DNA of 40,949 nucleotides from CAZEJK01 sp964512045 (GCA_964512045.1 CAZEJK010000020.1:1-40949), one strand, 5' to 3'. Shown: positions 17,525-26,365, counted from the first letter of the stretch. Numbers and translations are program-made. Notes: generated by a model not told the origin, from the sequence alone.

Positions 17525-17750
17525 TCAGAGCTCCGTATCTTCGAAAATGCGAAGCATCCGCCGGAGACCGGATGGCCGGGCACCGGATGGCCGGGATCCG
17601 GCTGTCGGGCTCGGGGCCGGGGCCAGGACCGGGACCGGAGCCGGGCTGTGGCGTCGTGGCTTCTGCGTGTCTGAGTGGTTGGGTGGGGGAGCGCATATCC
17701 AATACCGAACCGCCAACAGCTACGCGGCCGCGTTGGGGTCGCTCAGATTC
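17525..17750. repeat. Intergenic repeat, copy B
   Basis: Fills most of the 303-bp gap after scpB; no gene is supported there. Bases 17533-17650 align with copy A, including 13- and 20-base exact matches, but carry an extra GCCGGGCACCGGAT-type unit (tandem ACCGGATGGCCGGG). The following GGGACCGGAGCCGGG tract is a run of degenerate CCGGGAC repeats. Bases 17679-17740 (GGGTGGGGGAGC, ATATCCAATACC, GCTACGCGG) align with the reverse complement of 37096-37160, so the same module recurs in the opposite orientation. Confidence 0.6.
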
Positions 17751-17786
17751 GGCAGACCATTGGCGTGTCGGGGCCGCGTACCCGCA

Positions 17787-18305
17787 CTAGCCGCCGGGCC
17801 AGACCGCAGCGCCGAGGTCCGTGACAAGCCGTTGCAGCCGCCTTTTCAGGACCTCCATCGCCATCTCTCGCGTGTACACACTCCACAAACTTCCGGCAAG
17901 GAGCGTTGCCGCGCCGACACCGGGTCCTGTCTTCCAACCGGCGCTGACGGCTGCGATGACCGTGAAGATCAGCACGCCGGCGAAGCCGATCGCATGCGCC
18001 GAGTGGGTCTGCCGTCTGGCGCATACGAGCCGTAGAGCTCCGAGTGAGGAGAGCTGTAACGTCACCCGTTCTTCGAGCTCACGAGCGATGAACCCATACA
18101 CTCGGGTTTGCCACGGCAGCAGGATCTCCCAGTGTCCAGCACCTAACCTGGAGAATGGAATGCCGGCATCCTCCAGTGCGTGCTCGAGCCGAGTGGCGGG
18201 CTGTACGACCGCGACTCCGGGTGCGGGGGAGGGCGGCTGATACTCGAGCACCAGCTCCTCTCTCGGCTCCGTGCGCACGATTTCGGGTAGCCAGTCATAG
18301 TGCAT
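17787..18305 (-). CDS. Small membrane protein downstream of lptFG
   Basis: A 172-residue protein without a recognised family. Residues 1-100 are soluble, with PATRLEHALEDAGIPFSRLGAGHWEILLPWQTRVYGF and EERVTLQLSSLGALRLVCARR. Two hydrophobic helices follow (AIGFAGVLIFTVIAAVSAG and GVGAATLLAGSLWSVYT), then an amphipathic C-terminus. It is 84 bp downstream of lptFG on the same strand. The start at 18305 has no ribosome site; CATACT ends seven bases before it with a TGGACG 17 bases further up, so it may have its own leaderless promoter. A role in envelope biology is inferred only from position and topology. Confidence 0.65.
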   Translation of the reverse strand: MHYDWLPEIVRTEPREELVLEYQPPSPAPGVAVVQPATRLEHALEDAGIPFSRLGAGHWEILLPWQTRVYGFIARELEERVTLQLSSLGALRLVCARRQTHSAHAIGFAGVLIFTVIAAVSAGWKTGPGVGAATLLAGSLWSVYTREMAMEVLKRRLQRLVTDLGAAVWPGG

Positions 18306-18389
18306 CGTACGCAGTATGACGACGAACGGTCGCGACGTCCAGACACGGTTGCTGCCGCCACAGGTCGTCCGGTTGGAAGCTCGCGCGTC

Positions 18390-20819
18390 TCAGGTTCGAA
18401 GAGTGGTGAGCCTGTTGAGGCCGAAGAGGAGGCCGATTGCGAGCGGTGCCCACGCGCCAAGAGCGGCCGGGAGGTAGCCGGCAGTAGCGGCTTTTGCAAG
18501 ACCTTCGAGGACGAGGTTGTAGGCGATGCCGAGAGCGAGTGCCAGGGCGATTCCCTGCATCGTGGAGAACCGTCGTCCACCGCTGCGGTTCAGACCGAAG
18601 GGAAGAGCGATGAGCACCAGCACCAGTGCTGACAGAGGCGCTGTAATCTTCTGGTGCCATCGGACCTTCAGGTGTGTTGGGCTGTAACCTGAGCTGGTCA
18701 TCGCCTCGATATATCGTCGAAGCTCGAAAAAAGACATCTCGTCTGCGGTTCGAAAATCTCGACCGAAGTAGTCTGGGGCCTCGGTGATCGCGAGCTCGAG
18801 TGGTCGCTCGAACCGCCGGAAGTAGGTGGAACCATCGGGAAACACCTGGCGTAGCCATCCGGACTCCGCAATCCAGGCGCCATCAGCGAATCGAACAACA
18901 TCCGCCGTGAGATGGAACCGTAGCGCGTGGCGGCGATCGAATCGAAACATGGTCACCCGGAGCATCTTGGTCTCGGTGGGATCGTAACCGAGGAAGTTGT
19001 ACAAGCGGCTCCCGTCGCGAGAGAAGAGCCATTGACGATCCGCTGTCGTCAGGCCGGTCGGTGAAGGACCTTCTGAGGATCTCGCCTTGATGGTGTCCTC
19101 GAGTCGTTCTCTCTTCCGGCTCGCCTCCGGTACGACAGCCTCATTCACTATGAGCACGGCCCCGACGGCAAACACTGCCGCCAGTAGAATTGGCGTCACG
19201 ATGCGGTACAGTGACAGGCCAGCCGCTTTCAGCGCAGTGAGCTCATGGTTGCGCTCCAGCATTGCGAGCGCAATCAGGACGGCCATGAGCAGTGCGAGCG
19301 GCGTCACCTCGACAAACACGCGAGGCATCATGTTCCAGTAGTAGCCAAAAACCACGGCGTTGGAGACGTCGTTCTCTGCCAGGTCGTCGAGCTTGTCGGC
19401 AAGGTCGAGCGCTGTGGAAAGAGCCAGTGCAGTCACGAGCACCGCGATCACTGGCGGCAGCAAGCGCATCAGAATGTACCGATCGAGTAGGATCGGAAAC
19501 CGGAGCCGCCACGGTTCACGCAGTGGCTGATGCAACGTCGGCATGCCGACTGAGCTTGCGGATGCACGGGCAACCTCTGACGCTCTGCGACGGATAAAAA
19601 GCCACCTGCGAACCCGGGCGAACGGAGGGCGGCGTTCGCCGAGCCACCTCCCCATGCGGAGCAGCATCGGGAGTGTTACCACGAACAGAAGACCGTTTGG
19701 GAGCCAGACGCCAAACCATGCAGGGACCGTTCCCTCACGCGCAATCAGCTCGCCGTGGTTCAAGAGGATGTAGTACAGCACGATGACGAGAACACTGATG
19801 GTGACACCGCGCCCTCGGCTGCCCGAGCGGGTACCGATTCCCAGCGGTAGCGCGAGCAACGCGAAGACGATGTTCGCCGCCGGAATCGCCAGCCGCTTGT
19901 GGAGCTCCACGAGAACCAACGTGCGATCCTCACGGGCGTCGGCGCTCGCCTCTGAGCTGAGTGGCTGATCAAGCTCTTCGAGAAGCTCGGCCGTGGTGCG
20001 CTCCTGGAGGCTGAAGGTGAACGACACCTGCGGTCTGTCGACGGTCCAGAGCTTGACGAGCTGGGTGCGGTTGACACTCAGACGGTACTTCTCCGGTTCG
20101 TTTCTACTGAAGTGGTGGGTCGTGACCTCTTCCAGCTGCAGCCACGGCGACGACTGCGCGCCAGCTTGGTGCTGTGAAGGCGTGTTCACTGCTGCATCGT
20201 CGCCAATGAGACGTCCACGCTCGGCGACGAGCAGGCGACGTTCGGATGGGGTGCTGCGGTCGAAGAGTACGACGTTCTTCCAGGTGCCGGTCTGCGGGTC
20301 CTTATCTCTGATATACAGCAGGAGGTTCGGAAAGTCGTCGTAGAAGACTCTCGGCTGGATCTGGCGAATGATAGCGGAGCTCGCGTACAGCCGGACCTTC
20401 TCTTCCCGTTGCTGACGGTTGGCGTCCGGCATGACAAACAGAGTCAAGGCGGCGTTGAACGCGGTCAGGGCCAGCGCCAGGAGGAGCACTGGGCGCAGGA
20501 GAGCTCGCACAGAACGCCCGCCGGCCTGGATTGCCAGGAGCTCGTTGTCTGAGCTCATCCGGCCCAATGCCACCAGTACGCCAAAGAGGAAGCTCATCGG
20601 GATGGTGAGCACGACAACGTGGGGCAGGGCGGTGACGAACAGTCGACCAGCGTCCGCGATTGGGAGGCCGGAAACAAGTACTTGCTCCATCACGGATGAG
20701 ATGACCCGGATCAGGAGCAAGAACGTGTACATGAGAAATCCGACTCCGGTGGGAGCCAGAGTCTCACGTATGACGAGGCGATCCAGAAGCCATCCATGCA
20801 AACGTCGGCGCCGATACAC
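18390..20819 (-). CDS. LptF-LptG fusion, LPS export permease
   Basis: An 809-residue inner-membrane protein made of two YjgP/YjgQ (LptF/LptG) permeases in one chain. Each half has the family topology: three N-terminal helices, a periplasmic jellyroll and three C-terminal helices. The conserved loop before the third helix appears twice: DNELLAIQAGG at 91-101 and RNHELTALKAAGLS at 523-536. The C-terminal signature also appears twice: LHKRLAIPAANIVFALLALPLG and WHQKITAPLSALVLVLIALPFG. The linker at about 395-440 is Arg-rich. LptF and LptG normally are separate about 360-residue proteins that form the LptB2FG extractor; LptB is encoded elsewhere in the window (33343-34077). The start is GTG with TAGACT six bases upstream and no Shine-Dalgarno site. 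Confidence 0.93.
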   Translation of the reverse strand: MYRRRRLHGWLLDRLVIRETLAPTGVGFLMYTFLLLIRVISSVMEQVLVSGLPIADAGRLFVTALPHVVVLTIPMSFLFGVLVALGRMSSDNELLAIQAGGRSVRALLRPVLLLALALTAFNAALTLFVMPDANRQQREEKVRLYASSAIIRQIQPRVFYDDFPNLLLYIRDKDPQTGTWKNVVLFDRSTPSERRLLVAERGRLIGDDAAVNTPSQHQAGAQSSPWLQLEEVTTHHFSRNEPEKYRLSVNRTQLVKLWTVDRPQVSFTFSLQERTTAELLEELDQPLSSEASADAREDRTLVLVELHKRLAIPAANIVFALLALPLGIGTRSGSRGRGVTISVLVIVLYYILLNHGELIAREGTVPAWFGVWLPNGLLFVVTLPMLLRMGRWLGERRPPFARVRRWLFIRRRASEVARASASSVGMPTLHQPLREPWRLRFPILLDRYILMRLLPPVIAVLVTALALSTALDLADKLDDLAENDVSNAVVFGYYWNMMPRVFVEVTPLALLMAVLIALAMLERNHELTALKAAGLSLYRIVTPILLAAVFAVGAVLIVNEAVVPEASRKRERLEDTIKARSSEGPSPTGLTTADRQWLFSRDGSRLYNFLGYDPTETKMLRVTMFRFDRRHALRFHLTADVVRFADGAWIAESGWLRQVFPDGSTYFRRFERPLELAITEAPDYFGRDFRTADEMSFFELRRYIEAMTSSGYSPTHLKVRWHQKITAPLSALVLVLIALPFGLNRSGGRRFSTMQGIALALALGIAYNLVLEGLAKAATAGYLPAALGAWAPLAIGLLFGLNRLTTLRT

Positions 20820-20825
20820 GCGGCC

Positions 20826-20831
20826 AGTCTA
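20826..20831 (-). promoter_or_regulatory. -10-like hexamer before lptFG
   Basis: TAGACT on the minus strand ends six bases before GTG 20819. It is the same hexamer as in the gshB-like promoter. No good -35 was found at 16-18 bases. It supports a leaderless start for lptFG. Confidence 0.4.
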
Positions 20832-20872
20832 CACGCTACATCGAGCTGAAGGGTACGCTTGATCGACGTCGC

Positions 20873-21200
20873 TGTGGAAAAGTCACAGATCAGGGATACC
20901 CCGATGCCCGAGTGGTGGGTTGCGCACGGTGGATCGCGGCCAGCTGGAGGCGGCGAAACGCCATGTTGAGAGGCATTCCTGCTGTGTCGTGGAGCGATCT
21001 CTCGGAGGCGCTGGAGGATGACGCCCGCGCCGAAGAAAGCTCCTGGTCATCCACAGCTTTTCCACAGGTTTCGAGGAGCTTCCACAGGCTCGAAGGGGGA
21101 AGCGATTTTTCAACAGCTTTTCCACAGGCTGCAAGAAGCTCCACAGTTACCAGTATATCTGCAACGTCCGATAAGATATATTATGTCAACTCAAGTACGC
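20873..21200. other. DnaA-box-like cluster with AT-rich stretch, origin candidate
   Basis: The 490-bp gap 20820-21309 has no gene. Nonamers one mismatch from TTATCCACA are TGTGGAAAA (20873-20881, reverse), TCATCCACA (21047-21055), TTTTCCACA (21058-21066) and TTTTCCACA (21118-21126). Weaker ones are at 21078-21086, 21107-21115 and 21137-21145. They form two copies of a three-box unit 60 bp apart. AT-rich DNA with ATAAGATATATTATG follows at 21150-21190. parB and parA adjoin, as at many oriC loci. Against an origin: dnaA is not in the window, and nearly all genes on both sides point toward this locus rather than away. Confidence 0.5.
21047..21148 (+). repeat. Tandem copies of a 41-base three-box unit
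   Basis: 21047-21088 and 21107-21147 align with about 33 of 42 identical positions and share the exact 16-base ACAGCTTTTCCACAGG. Box spacings are 11 and about 20 in both copies. It is the core of the DnaA-box-like cluster. Confidence 0.7.
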
Positions 21201-21309
21201 AATCAACCGGAATCTCGCGTTCAGTCGTGCAGTTTCTGGACTCCCGGTCTCTGGATCTTTTGTTGCTATCGCTTGTGCTCGCGCTCAGCGCCCGACCAAC
21301 ATCGAGCGC

Positions 21310-22422
21310 TCACACCGCAGCTGACGTGTGACCTTTGGCGTTCACAGCCGGGCTCGAGTCATCATCTCGGGACGCCGCATTCACGTCGTCCTTTGCTGTC
21401 GTCGCGCCCTCTTCTGGTCCACTCTCCGTCGCCGTCAGCCCGTCCTCTCTGAGGCGTCGGATCATGTCCTCGAGCATCGTGATGATCTCTTCCGGTTCAG
21501 GTTGTGTCTCGGACTTGAATGACAACGCGAGACTGAACCGCTTCTGCGGACCGTGAAAGCGAAGCACTACCGGGCGCCGTCGCCGCTTCCGCTGGATCTG
21601 TTCGCCGTCGCTCGCGCTTGCCTCGCCCTGTGTCGCGTCATCGTGCCACGCTTCACCGCCAGCTGCGTCAGTGGCTTCAGCGAGCTCCTTGCGGCGTTCA
21701 CGTAGCCCAGAGCGATCCAGCAGGCCCGCCGCGATCTCATCGACAAGACGCAGCATGGCCGCGGTATCTGGCGCCTTGGCAATCTCCAACAAGAGTCCCT
21801 TTGCTGTGATGTCGGCATGCCGACATTGCTTTCGAACGGCCTCAGGGATTGTCAGCAAGCTGAGTGTCTCCGTGACGGTGACACGGGATCGTCCCACTGC
21901 GGACGCAATCTGATCGTGGGTGTACGAGTACTTTGTTTGCAGTGTGTGAAAGCCCTCGGCCTCCTCGAAGGCGCTGAGGTCTTTCCTCTGGAGATTCTCG
22001 ATAAGAGCGATCTCGAGCGCGTGCCCCTCGCTGACCTCCAGCTCGATACACGGAACCTCTTCGAGGCCGGCCTCGAGCGCTGCGTGGAACCGTCGCTCTC
22101 CGGACACCAGCACGTACTTGACCTGACGATTCGCAGGAGCGTCGGGATCAAGCAGCTCTTGTACCACGTCCTCCGGCTGCTGAGATGCCGGCGCCCGCCG
22201 GACCAGGAGTGGCTCGAGGACTCCGTGACGCGAGATGCTCTGCACGAGATCGTCAAGATCACCAAGAGCGGATCGTGGTTGATCCTGGTTGCTGGTGATG
22301 GAGCTGACGGGCAACATCCGCCCGATTCCCTCTTCCATTCGCTGATTCAGCTCATCGACATAATGGCGGTCATGACGCATCCGCTTGCGCGGTGGAAGTC
22401 CTCGTTTAGGCGCTGCCGACAC
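21310..22422 (-). CDS. parB: Chromosome partitioning protein ParB
   Basis: A 370-residue parS-binding CTP switch of the ParB/Spo0J family. The N-terminal domain has the VLVSGERRFHAALEAG motif (the GERR CTP-binding box) and ENLQRKDLSAFEEAEGF. A central helix-turn-helix (THDQIASAVGRSRVTVTETLSLL) follows. The C-terminal third is Lys/Arg- and Glu-rich with a short dimerising end. I chose GTG 22422, which follows GAGGAGG and gives the usual basic start SAAPKRGLPPRKR; it overlaps the parA end by 17 bases. I saw no site close to the parS consensus TGTTTCACGTGAAACA by eye. It is co-transcribed with parA. Confidence 0.93.
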   Translation of the reverse strand: MSAAPKRGLPPRKRMRHDRHYVDELNQRMEEGIGRMLPVSSITSNQDQPRSALGDLDDLVQSISRHGVLEPLLVRRAPASQQPEDVVQELLDPDAPANRQVKYVLVSGERRFHAALEAGLEEVPCIELEVSEGHALEIALIENLQRKDLSAFEEAEGFHTLQTKYSYTHDQIASAVGRSRVTVTETLSLLTIPEAVRKQCRHADITAKGLLLEIAKAPDTAAMLRLVDEIAAGLLDRSGLRERRKELAEATDAAGGEAWHDDATQGEASASDGEQIQRKRRRRPVVLRFHGPQKRFSLALSFKSETQPEPEEIITMLEDMIRRLREDGLTATESGPEEGATTAKDDVNAASRDDDSSPAVNAKGHTSAAV

Positions 22423-23173
22423 GTTCCAGAACCTCCTCACAGAGTCTGTAGTACTCCACAGCTCCAACCGAATCAGGCGCATGCTGGAAGATGCTCAAAC
22501 GGTGGGCGGGCGACTCCTCGAGACGTACCGATTTGGTGATGACAGTATCGAACACCAGGTTGCCGAAAACGTCGCGAATCTCATCCAGGACCTGTCGGGA
22601 AAGCAAAGTGCGCCGGTCAAACATGGTGACAAGGACACCCAGGACGCGAAGCTCAGGGTTTGGCCTGAGCTTGATCTTGTCAATGGTCTCGAGCAGATCG
22701 TCCGTACCTTCCAGAGCGAAGTAGGAGCTCTGAATCGGGACCACCACGTGGGTCGCAGCGACCAGCGCGTTCACTGTAATGAGACCAAGGGTCGGTGGTG
22801 TGTCAAACAGGATGGCGTCAAATCGATCTGCGATAACCCGCAGGCGGTCCTGCAAGCGGTAGGGCGCATCGATCTCTGCCACCAAGCTGGTCTCCAGCTT
22901 CGCCATGGCGATCCGGGAAGGAGCAAGCCACAGGTTTGGATGACCGTCGGCCTGCACGATGACATCCTCGAACGAGCGCTCCCCTACCAGAACATTGAAG
23001 ACGTTTGCATCTTCAACAGCATGGGGATCCACAAACGACATCGTTGAGTTTGCCTGGGGGTCGAGGTCGACAACCAGAGTGGAAAGACCCTTCTGTGCCA
23101 ACCCGTCAGCCAGGTTGATGACAGTTGTGGTCTTGCCGACGCCACCCTTCTGGTTCGTTACCGCTATGATCAT
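22406..23173 (-). CDS. parA: Chromosome partitioning ATPase ParA (Soj)
   Basis: A 255-residue deviant Walker ATPase that moves ParB-bound origins and can act on DnaA. The N-terminus is NQKGGVGKTTTVINLA (Walker A at 9-17), followed by VVDLDPQANST and the later DTPPTLGLITVNAL. There is no N-terminal helix-turn-helix, so it is the short chromosomal type rather than a plasmid ParA. A strong promoter lies about 130 bases upstream (23302-23331). The leader between promoter and start holds GGAG about eight bases from the ATG. It overlaps parB by 17 bases. Confidence 0.95.
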   Translation of the reverse strand: MIIAVTNQKGGVGKTTTVINLADGLAQKGLSTLVVDLDPQANSTMSFVDPHAVEDANVFNVLVGERSFEDVIVQADGHPNLWLAPSRIAMAKLETSLVAEIDAPYRLQDRLRVIADRFDAILFDTPPTLGLITVNALVAATHVVVPIQSSYFALEGTDDLLETIDKIKLRPNPELRVLGVLVTMFDRRTLLSRQVLDEIRDVFGNLVFDTVITKSVRLEESPAHRLSIFQHAPDSVGAVEYYRLCEEVLERVGSA

Positions 23174-23301
23174 CCGCGTGTACTCCGACGTATCTCCATG
23201 TGTTGCTGTGACATCAAAGAAGCTGGCGAGTGACCTGCTGTGGCCTGCTTCTGTCGTGAGACGTCGCTCAGCACGGTGTTCGACCGATCCACGGGTCCTT
23301 C

Positions 23302-23331
23302 ACTATAGGAGGCGAAAAAGAACGGTGTCAA
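23302..23331 (-). promoter_or_regulatory. Sigma-70 promoter of parAB
   Basis: On the minus strand TTGACA (23331-23326), an 18-base spacer and TATAGT (23307-23302). Five of six -10 positions and all of the -35 match consensus. Transcription would start near 23295 and leave a leader of about 120 bases before parA. This is the best promoter in the window. The rest of the 393-bp gap 23174-23566 has no gene I can support. Confidence 0.75.
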
Positions 23332-23566
23332 CCGGCGGTCCGAGCAGCTACGGTTCCAGACGCGAGGGAGCTGGCAGAATGCCCGCTAGCTGAGAGGGTT
23401 GGAGCAGCCAGACAGTCACCGATACGGAGTGCTTCATGGACCGGGATCAGCGACAGCGATCAGCCCTCTCTGCGCGTCAGGCGCCCCGGTTTACGGGACG
23501 CGGAACGCTGCAAATGTCAAGGGGGATCAAGGAGAGCCTGATTGCTGTCGTGGGCGTCGTGTGTCC

Positions 23567-24076
23567 CTACATCTCGTACTCGCCCAGGTCCTCGTTGGAG
23601 AGCTTCTCGAGAATCGACCGTAGGCTCTCTTCGACTGTGGGCTCGTCCTTCTCGGCAGCCTCGAGGACCTCTTCGCTAACGTAGATGTCACAGCCGGTTC
23701 GGATCGCCAGTGAGATGGCGTCAGAAGGACGAGCATCCACGAGGAGACCCTCGCCACTGGGATCTCCTCCGTTCGTGAGCTGGATCGTAGCGTGGTACAC
23801 GTTCTCCGACAGCGTGTGGATGTAGACGCCACTCACCTTCCGGCCAAGTGTGCTGATGACATTGGCCATCAAGTCGTGCGTCATGGGGCGTGGCGTCGTG
23901 ACTCCCTCGAGAACCAGCGCAATCGAGTTGGCCTCCCAGTGGCCGATCCAGATCGGGAGGAACTTGGCGGCTCCGGGTCGTTGCAAGATGACGACCGGGA
24001 CGTCCGAGACAGGATCGACAACGAGACCCTTGATTTCCATCTTGACCATCGTGCGAGTCGTCAGATCAACATCCAT
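23567..24076 (-). CDS. Bifunctional nuclease (BFN/DUF151) family protein
   Basis: A 169-residue protein of the BFN family, which is common in bacteria and related to plant bifunctional nucleases. The conserved segments are all present: LPIWIGHWEANSIALVLEG, RPMTHDLMANVISTLG, VYHATIQL, and LVDARPSDAISLAIRTGCDIYVSEEVLE. An acidic tail (about 140-169) follows. Family members are thought to act on DNA and RNA, but cellular roles are poorly known. Starts at 24076, 24049 and 24040 are all in frame; none has a good ribosome site, so the first 9-12 residues are doubtful. It lies 70 bp downstream of miaB and is probably in its transcript. Confidence 0.9.
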   Translation of the reverse strand: MDVDLTTRTMVKMEIKGLVVDPVSDVPVVILQRPGAAKFLPIWIGHWEANSIALVLEGVTTPRPMTHDLMANVISTLGRKVSGVYIHTLSENVYHATIQLTNGGDPSGEGLLVDARPSDAISLAIRTGCDIYVSEEVLEAAEKDEPTVEESLRSILEKLSNEDLGEYEM

Positions 24077-24146
24077 GCGCTCAATGTGTCTGCTTTACCA
24101 CGAGGTGTCAAGTCCAGTCTGTATCGTGTGGTGGGATGGTGTGACC

Positions 24147-25493
24147 TCAGGCGGTGTCGTCTTCCACCTGCTGCAAAGGAGCAGGGTTCGCATCGGCGAC
24201 AGCCCGACCCCAGAGAGAGTGTGGCCCAGCGCGCTCGATCCGAACCGGAACACGCATGCCCGGCACCTCGCCGCCAGTCTTCGGAAAGTTGACCACCCGG
24301 TTGTCGGCTCCCCTACCCTGCCACTCGTTCTCGGATCGTCTGCTCTCCCCGTCCACGAGAACGTCGGCGGTCTGTCCAATCAGCGCATGGTTCAGCTCGA
24401 GGGTGATCTGATCGGTCAACCGGAAGAGACGCTGGATTCGCTGGCTTGCCACATCGGGCGAAATACGTCCTGGAAGACGAGCGGCTGGAGTCCCGGGCCG
24501 TGGAGAGTACACGAATGCGAAGACCTGTCCGAAGCGTACCGTTTTGAGGAGATCGAGAGTCTCGGTGAACTCCTCCTCGGTTTCACCAGGAAACGCAACG
24601 ATGACATCAGTGGAAAGATTGATATCAGGTACAGCAGTGCGTACCCTCTGAACCAGGTCCAAATATTGATTCCGTGTATACTTACGGTTCATCCGACGCA
24701 GCGTCCTGTCGGCCCCGGCCTGGCACGGTAGGTGAAGGTATCGGGAGATGTTCGGATGTCGCGCTATGACATCGATGGTGTCATCGTCAAATCGACCCGG
24801 GTGAGACGTGACGAAGCTGAGTCGCTGCAGACCGTTCATCGACGCGGCGTGCTCCAGCAGCTCTGCGAAGGACGCTCCGGTCCTCGGACAACGGTAGTTG
24901 TTGATCGTCTGCCCGAGAAGCTCAACCTCTGAGACACCATCTCCGATGAGCTCCTCGATCTCCTGAAGCACGACGTTCAGGTCTCGGCTTGTCTCTCCGC
25001 CCCGAGTCGTGGGAACGATGCAGAAGGTGCAGCGTTCGTCACACCCCTCGATGACCGTGACCATAGCACGGTGCTGGCTCATGCGTCGCACAATTTGAGT
25101 ACGATTGATATCGTAACTCTCAAAACCGATAAAGGACTTGCGAAAACCATTAGCATAAAGCTCAAGTGCTGATCCGATGTCGGGTATCCTCCCCGGTCCG
25201 AGAACGAACCCGACGTTGGCGGCGGCGTCAAGAAGAGCCTGCCCTTCCTGCTGCGCAACACATCCGCACACTCCGACCGTGGCATCGGGTACATCTCGGG
25301 CGAGCTCCGTGATCCGGCGGTGGATCTTCTGAACGGGTTTTTCGCGCACGGAGCACGTGTTGAGGAGAACGAGATCGGCTTCGCCGGTGGAGCCGGCAGG
25401 ACGGAGACCGAGCTGGAGCAGATGCCCGTGGAGACGTTCGCTGTCGTGACGGTTCATTTGACAGCCCCAGGTTTCAATGAAGAATGACCGCAC
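24147..25493 (-). CDS. miaB: tRNA-2-methylthio-N6-dimethylallyladenosine synthase
   Basis: A 448-residue radical-SAM methylthiotransferase that converts i6A37 to ms2i6A37 in tRNAs reading UNN codons. The N-terminal UPF0004 domain has its three cluster cysteines (Cys11 in GCQMN, Cys47 in NTCSVR, Cys78 in GCVAQ). The radical-SAM CX3CX2C motif is Cys151/155/158 (GCDERCTFC). A C-terminal TRAM domain follows (LVDGESRR...GRGADNRVVNF). The start is GTG with GGAGGAGAG just upstream. Length is typical. No miaA lies in the window. Confidence 0.95.
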   Translation of the reverse strand: MRSFFIETWGCQMNRHDSERLHGHLLQLGLRPAGSTGEADLVLLNTCSVREKPVQKIHRRITELARDVPDATVGVCGCVAQQEGQALLDAAANVGFVLGPGRIPDIGSALELYANGFRKSFIGFESYDINRTQIVRRMSQHRAMVTVIEGCDERCTFCIVPTTRGGETSRDLNVVLQEIEELIGDGVSEVELLGQTINNYRCPRTGASFAELLEHAASMNGLQRLSFVTSHPGRFDDDTIDVIARHPNISRYLHLPCQAGADRTLRRMNRKYTRNQYLDLVQRVRTAVPDINLSTDVIVAFPGETEEEFTETLDLLKTVRFGQVFAFVYSPRPGTPAARLPGRISPDVASQRIQRLFRLTDQITLELNHALIGQTADVLVDGESRRSENEWQGRGADNRVVNFPKTGGEVPGMRVPVRIERAGPHSLWGRAVADANPAPLQQVEDDTA

Positions 25494-25560
25494 CTCTCCT
25501 CCGTTTCGTGATCATCTGCACTGGCATCGGACCAGAGCTGCCGGGGCGTTCGATCGCTGG

Positions 25561-26307
25561 CTAAGGGTTCTCGGGTGGCGGTGTCGGTGAGACCGACTGC
25601 TCGTCGAGGCCGCGGAACCACCCTGGCTGCGCACCCTGCGAGCGTGCCTCCTCGACGATCGTCGGTAGCATTTGCTCGGCCTCGGCCAACTCCTCGCGGG
25701 CAGCTTCTCGATCGGCGAGCGCCTGATCCCACTGGACCTTGATGACTCCGTCACGGTACGCCGGGTCGTCGGTTGCGTAGAACTGATTCTGCAGACGATT
25801 GATGTCGAGGGTCAGCTTCTCGATCTGGCGCTCGAGGTTGGTGACCTTTCGCAGCTGCTTGCGGTACTCGTTTCGCCAGTGGTCGCGCCGTTCCTCTTGG
25901 CCGAGGCGACCGGCCTCTGTGGCTCGCTCGTTGCCCTCAGCGAACACACTCTCGTTGCGGTAGGGAGAGCGAAGCGCATAGTCCTCGCTCTTACGTTCAC
26001 TCGGCTCGGTCAAACCGCCCCCCTCGGCGAGCTCCTTCAAGTTTGCGTTCGTGATCACAAGGGGCGTTTTGGCGCCTGATACCGACGGCGTTGGCGTAAC
26101 CTCAGGCTGTACTGTCGGGGTCCGATCAGCGGCCCTTCCGAGACTCACCGTCTGTGACTCTACGGTTGTGGTCGGTGTTGCCGGTACCGGTGTCGGTGTG
26201 GGGGTGGCCTGATCTGCGCACGCAACCGCTGCGCAGGCAAGCGTCGTGGACAACGCGAGGCCGAAGATCCACGGTCCGACGATGGAAACAGAGTTATGTA
26301 GCCTCAT
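25561..26307 (-). CDS. Exported coiled-coil protein, unknown function
   Basis: A 248-residue protein with a signal peptide (hydrophobic core IVGPWIFGLALSTTLACAAVACA). The end VACADQ could be a signal peptidase I site or an imperfect lipobox. A Thr/Pro-rich low-complexity stretch follows (TPTPTPVPATPTTT). A charged region and a helical coiled coil lie at about 130-225 (QLRKVTNLERQIEKLTLDINRLQNQF, ADREAAREELAEAEQML). The coil and the position after the signal suggest a periplasmic or membrane-anchored protein. ATG 26307 has GGGAGG upstream; an upstream in-frame start at 26349 adds residues without a site. It is 67 bp upstream of miaB. I recognise no enzyme family. Confidence 0.7.
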   Translation of the reverse strand: MRLHNSVSIVGPWIFGLALSTTLACAAVACADQATPTPTPVPATPTTTVESQTVSLGRAADRTPTVQPEVTPTPSVSGAKTPLVITNANLKELAEGGGLTEPSERKSEDYALRSPYRNESVFAEGNERATEAGRLGQEERRDHWRNEYRKQLRKVTNLERQIEKLTLDINRLQNQFYATDDPAYRDGVIKVQWDQALADREAAREELAEAEQMLPTIVEEARSQGAQPGWFRGLDEQSVSPTPPPENP

Positions 26308-26365
26308 TGGCCCACCTCCCGGGGAGCAGAAGGCTTCGGCTCCCTCCACATGAGAGTTCCGTTTG

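Noticed and set aside
20820..21309. Short open frames inside the DnaA-box region
   Set aside because: They are Ser/Arg-rich frames through repeats and AT-rich DNA without ribosome sites.
21310..23300. parS site
   Set aside because: I found no sequence near TGTTTCACGTGAAACA by eye; a mismatch-tolerant search of the whole genome would settle it.
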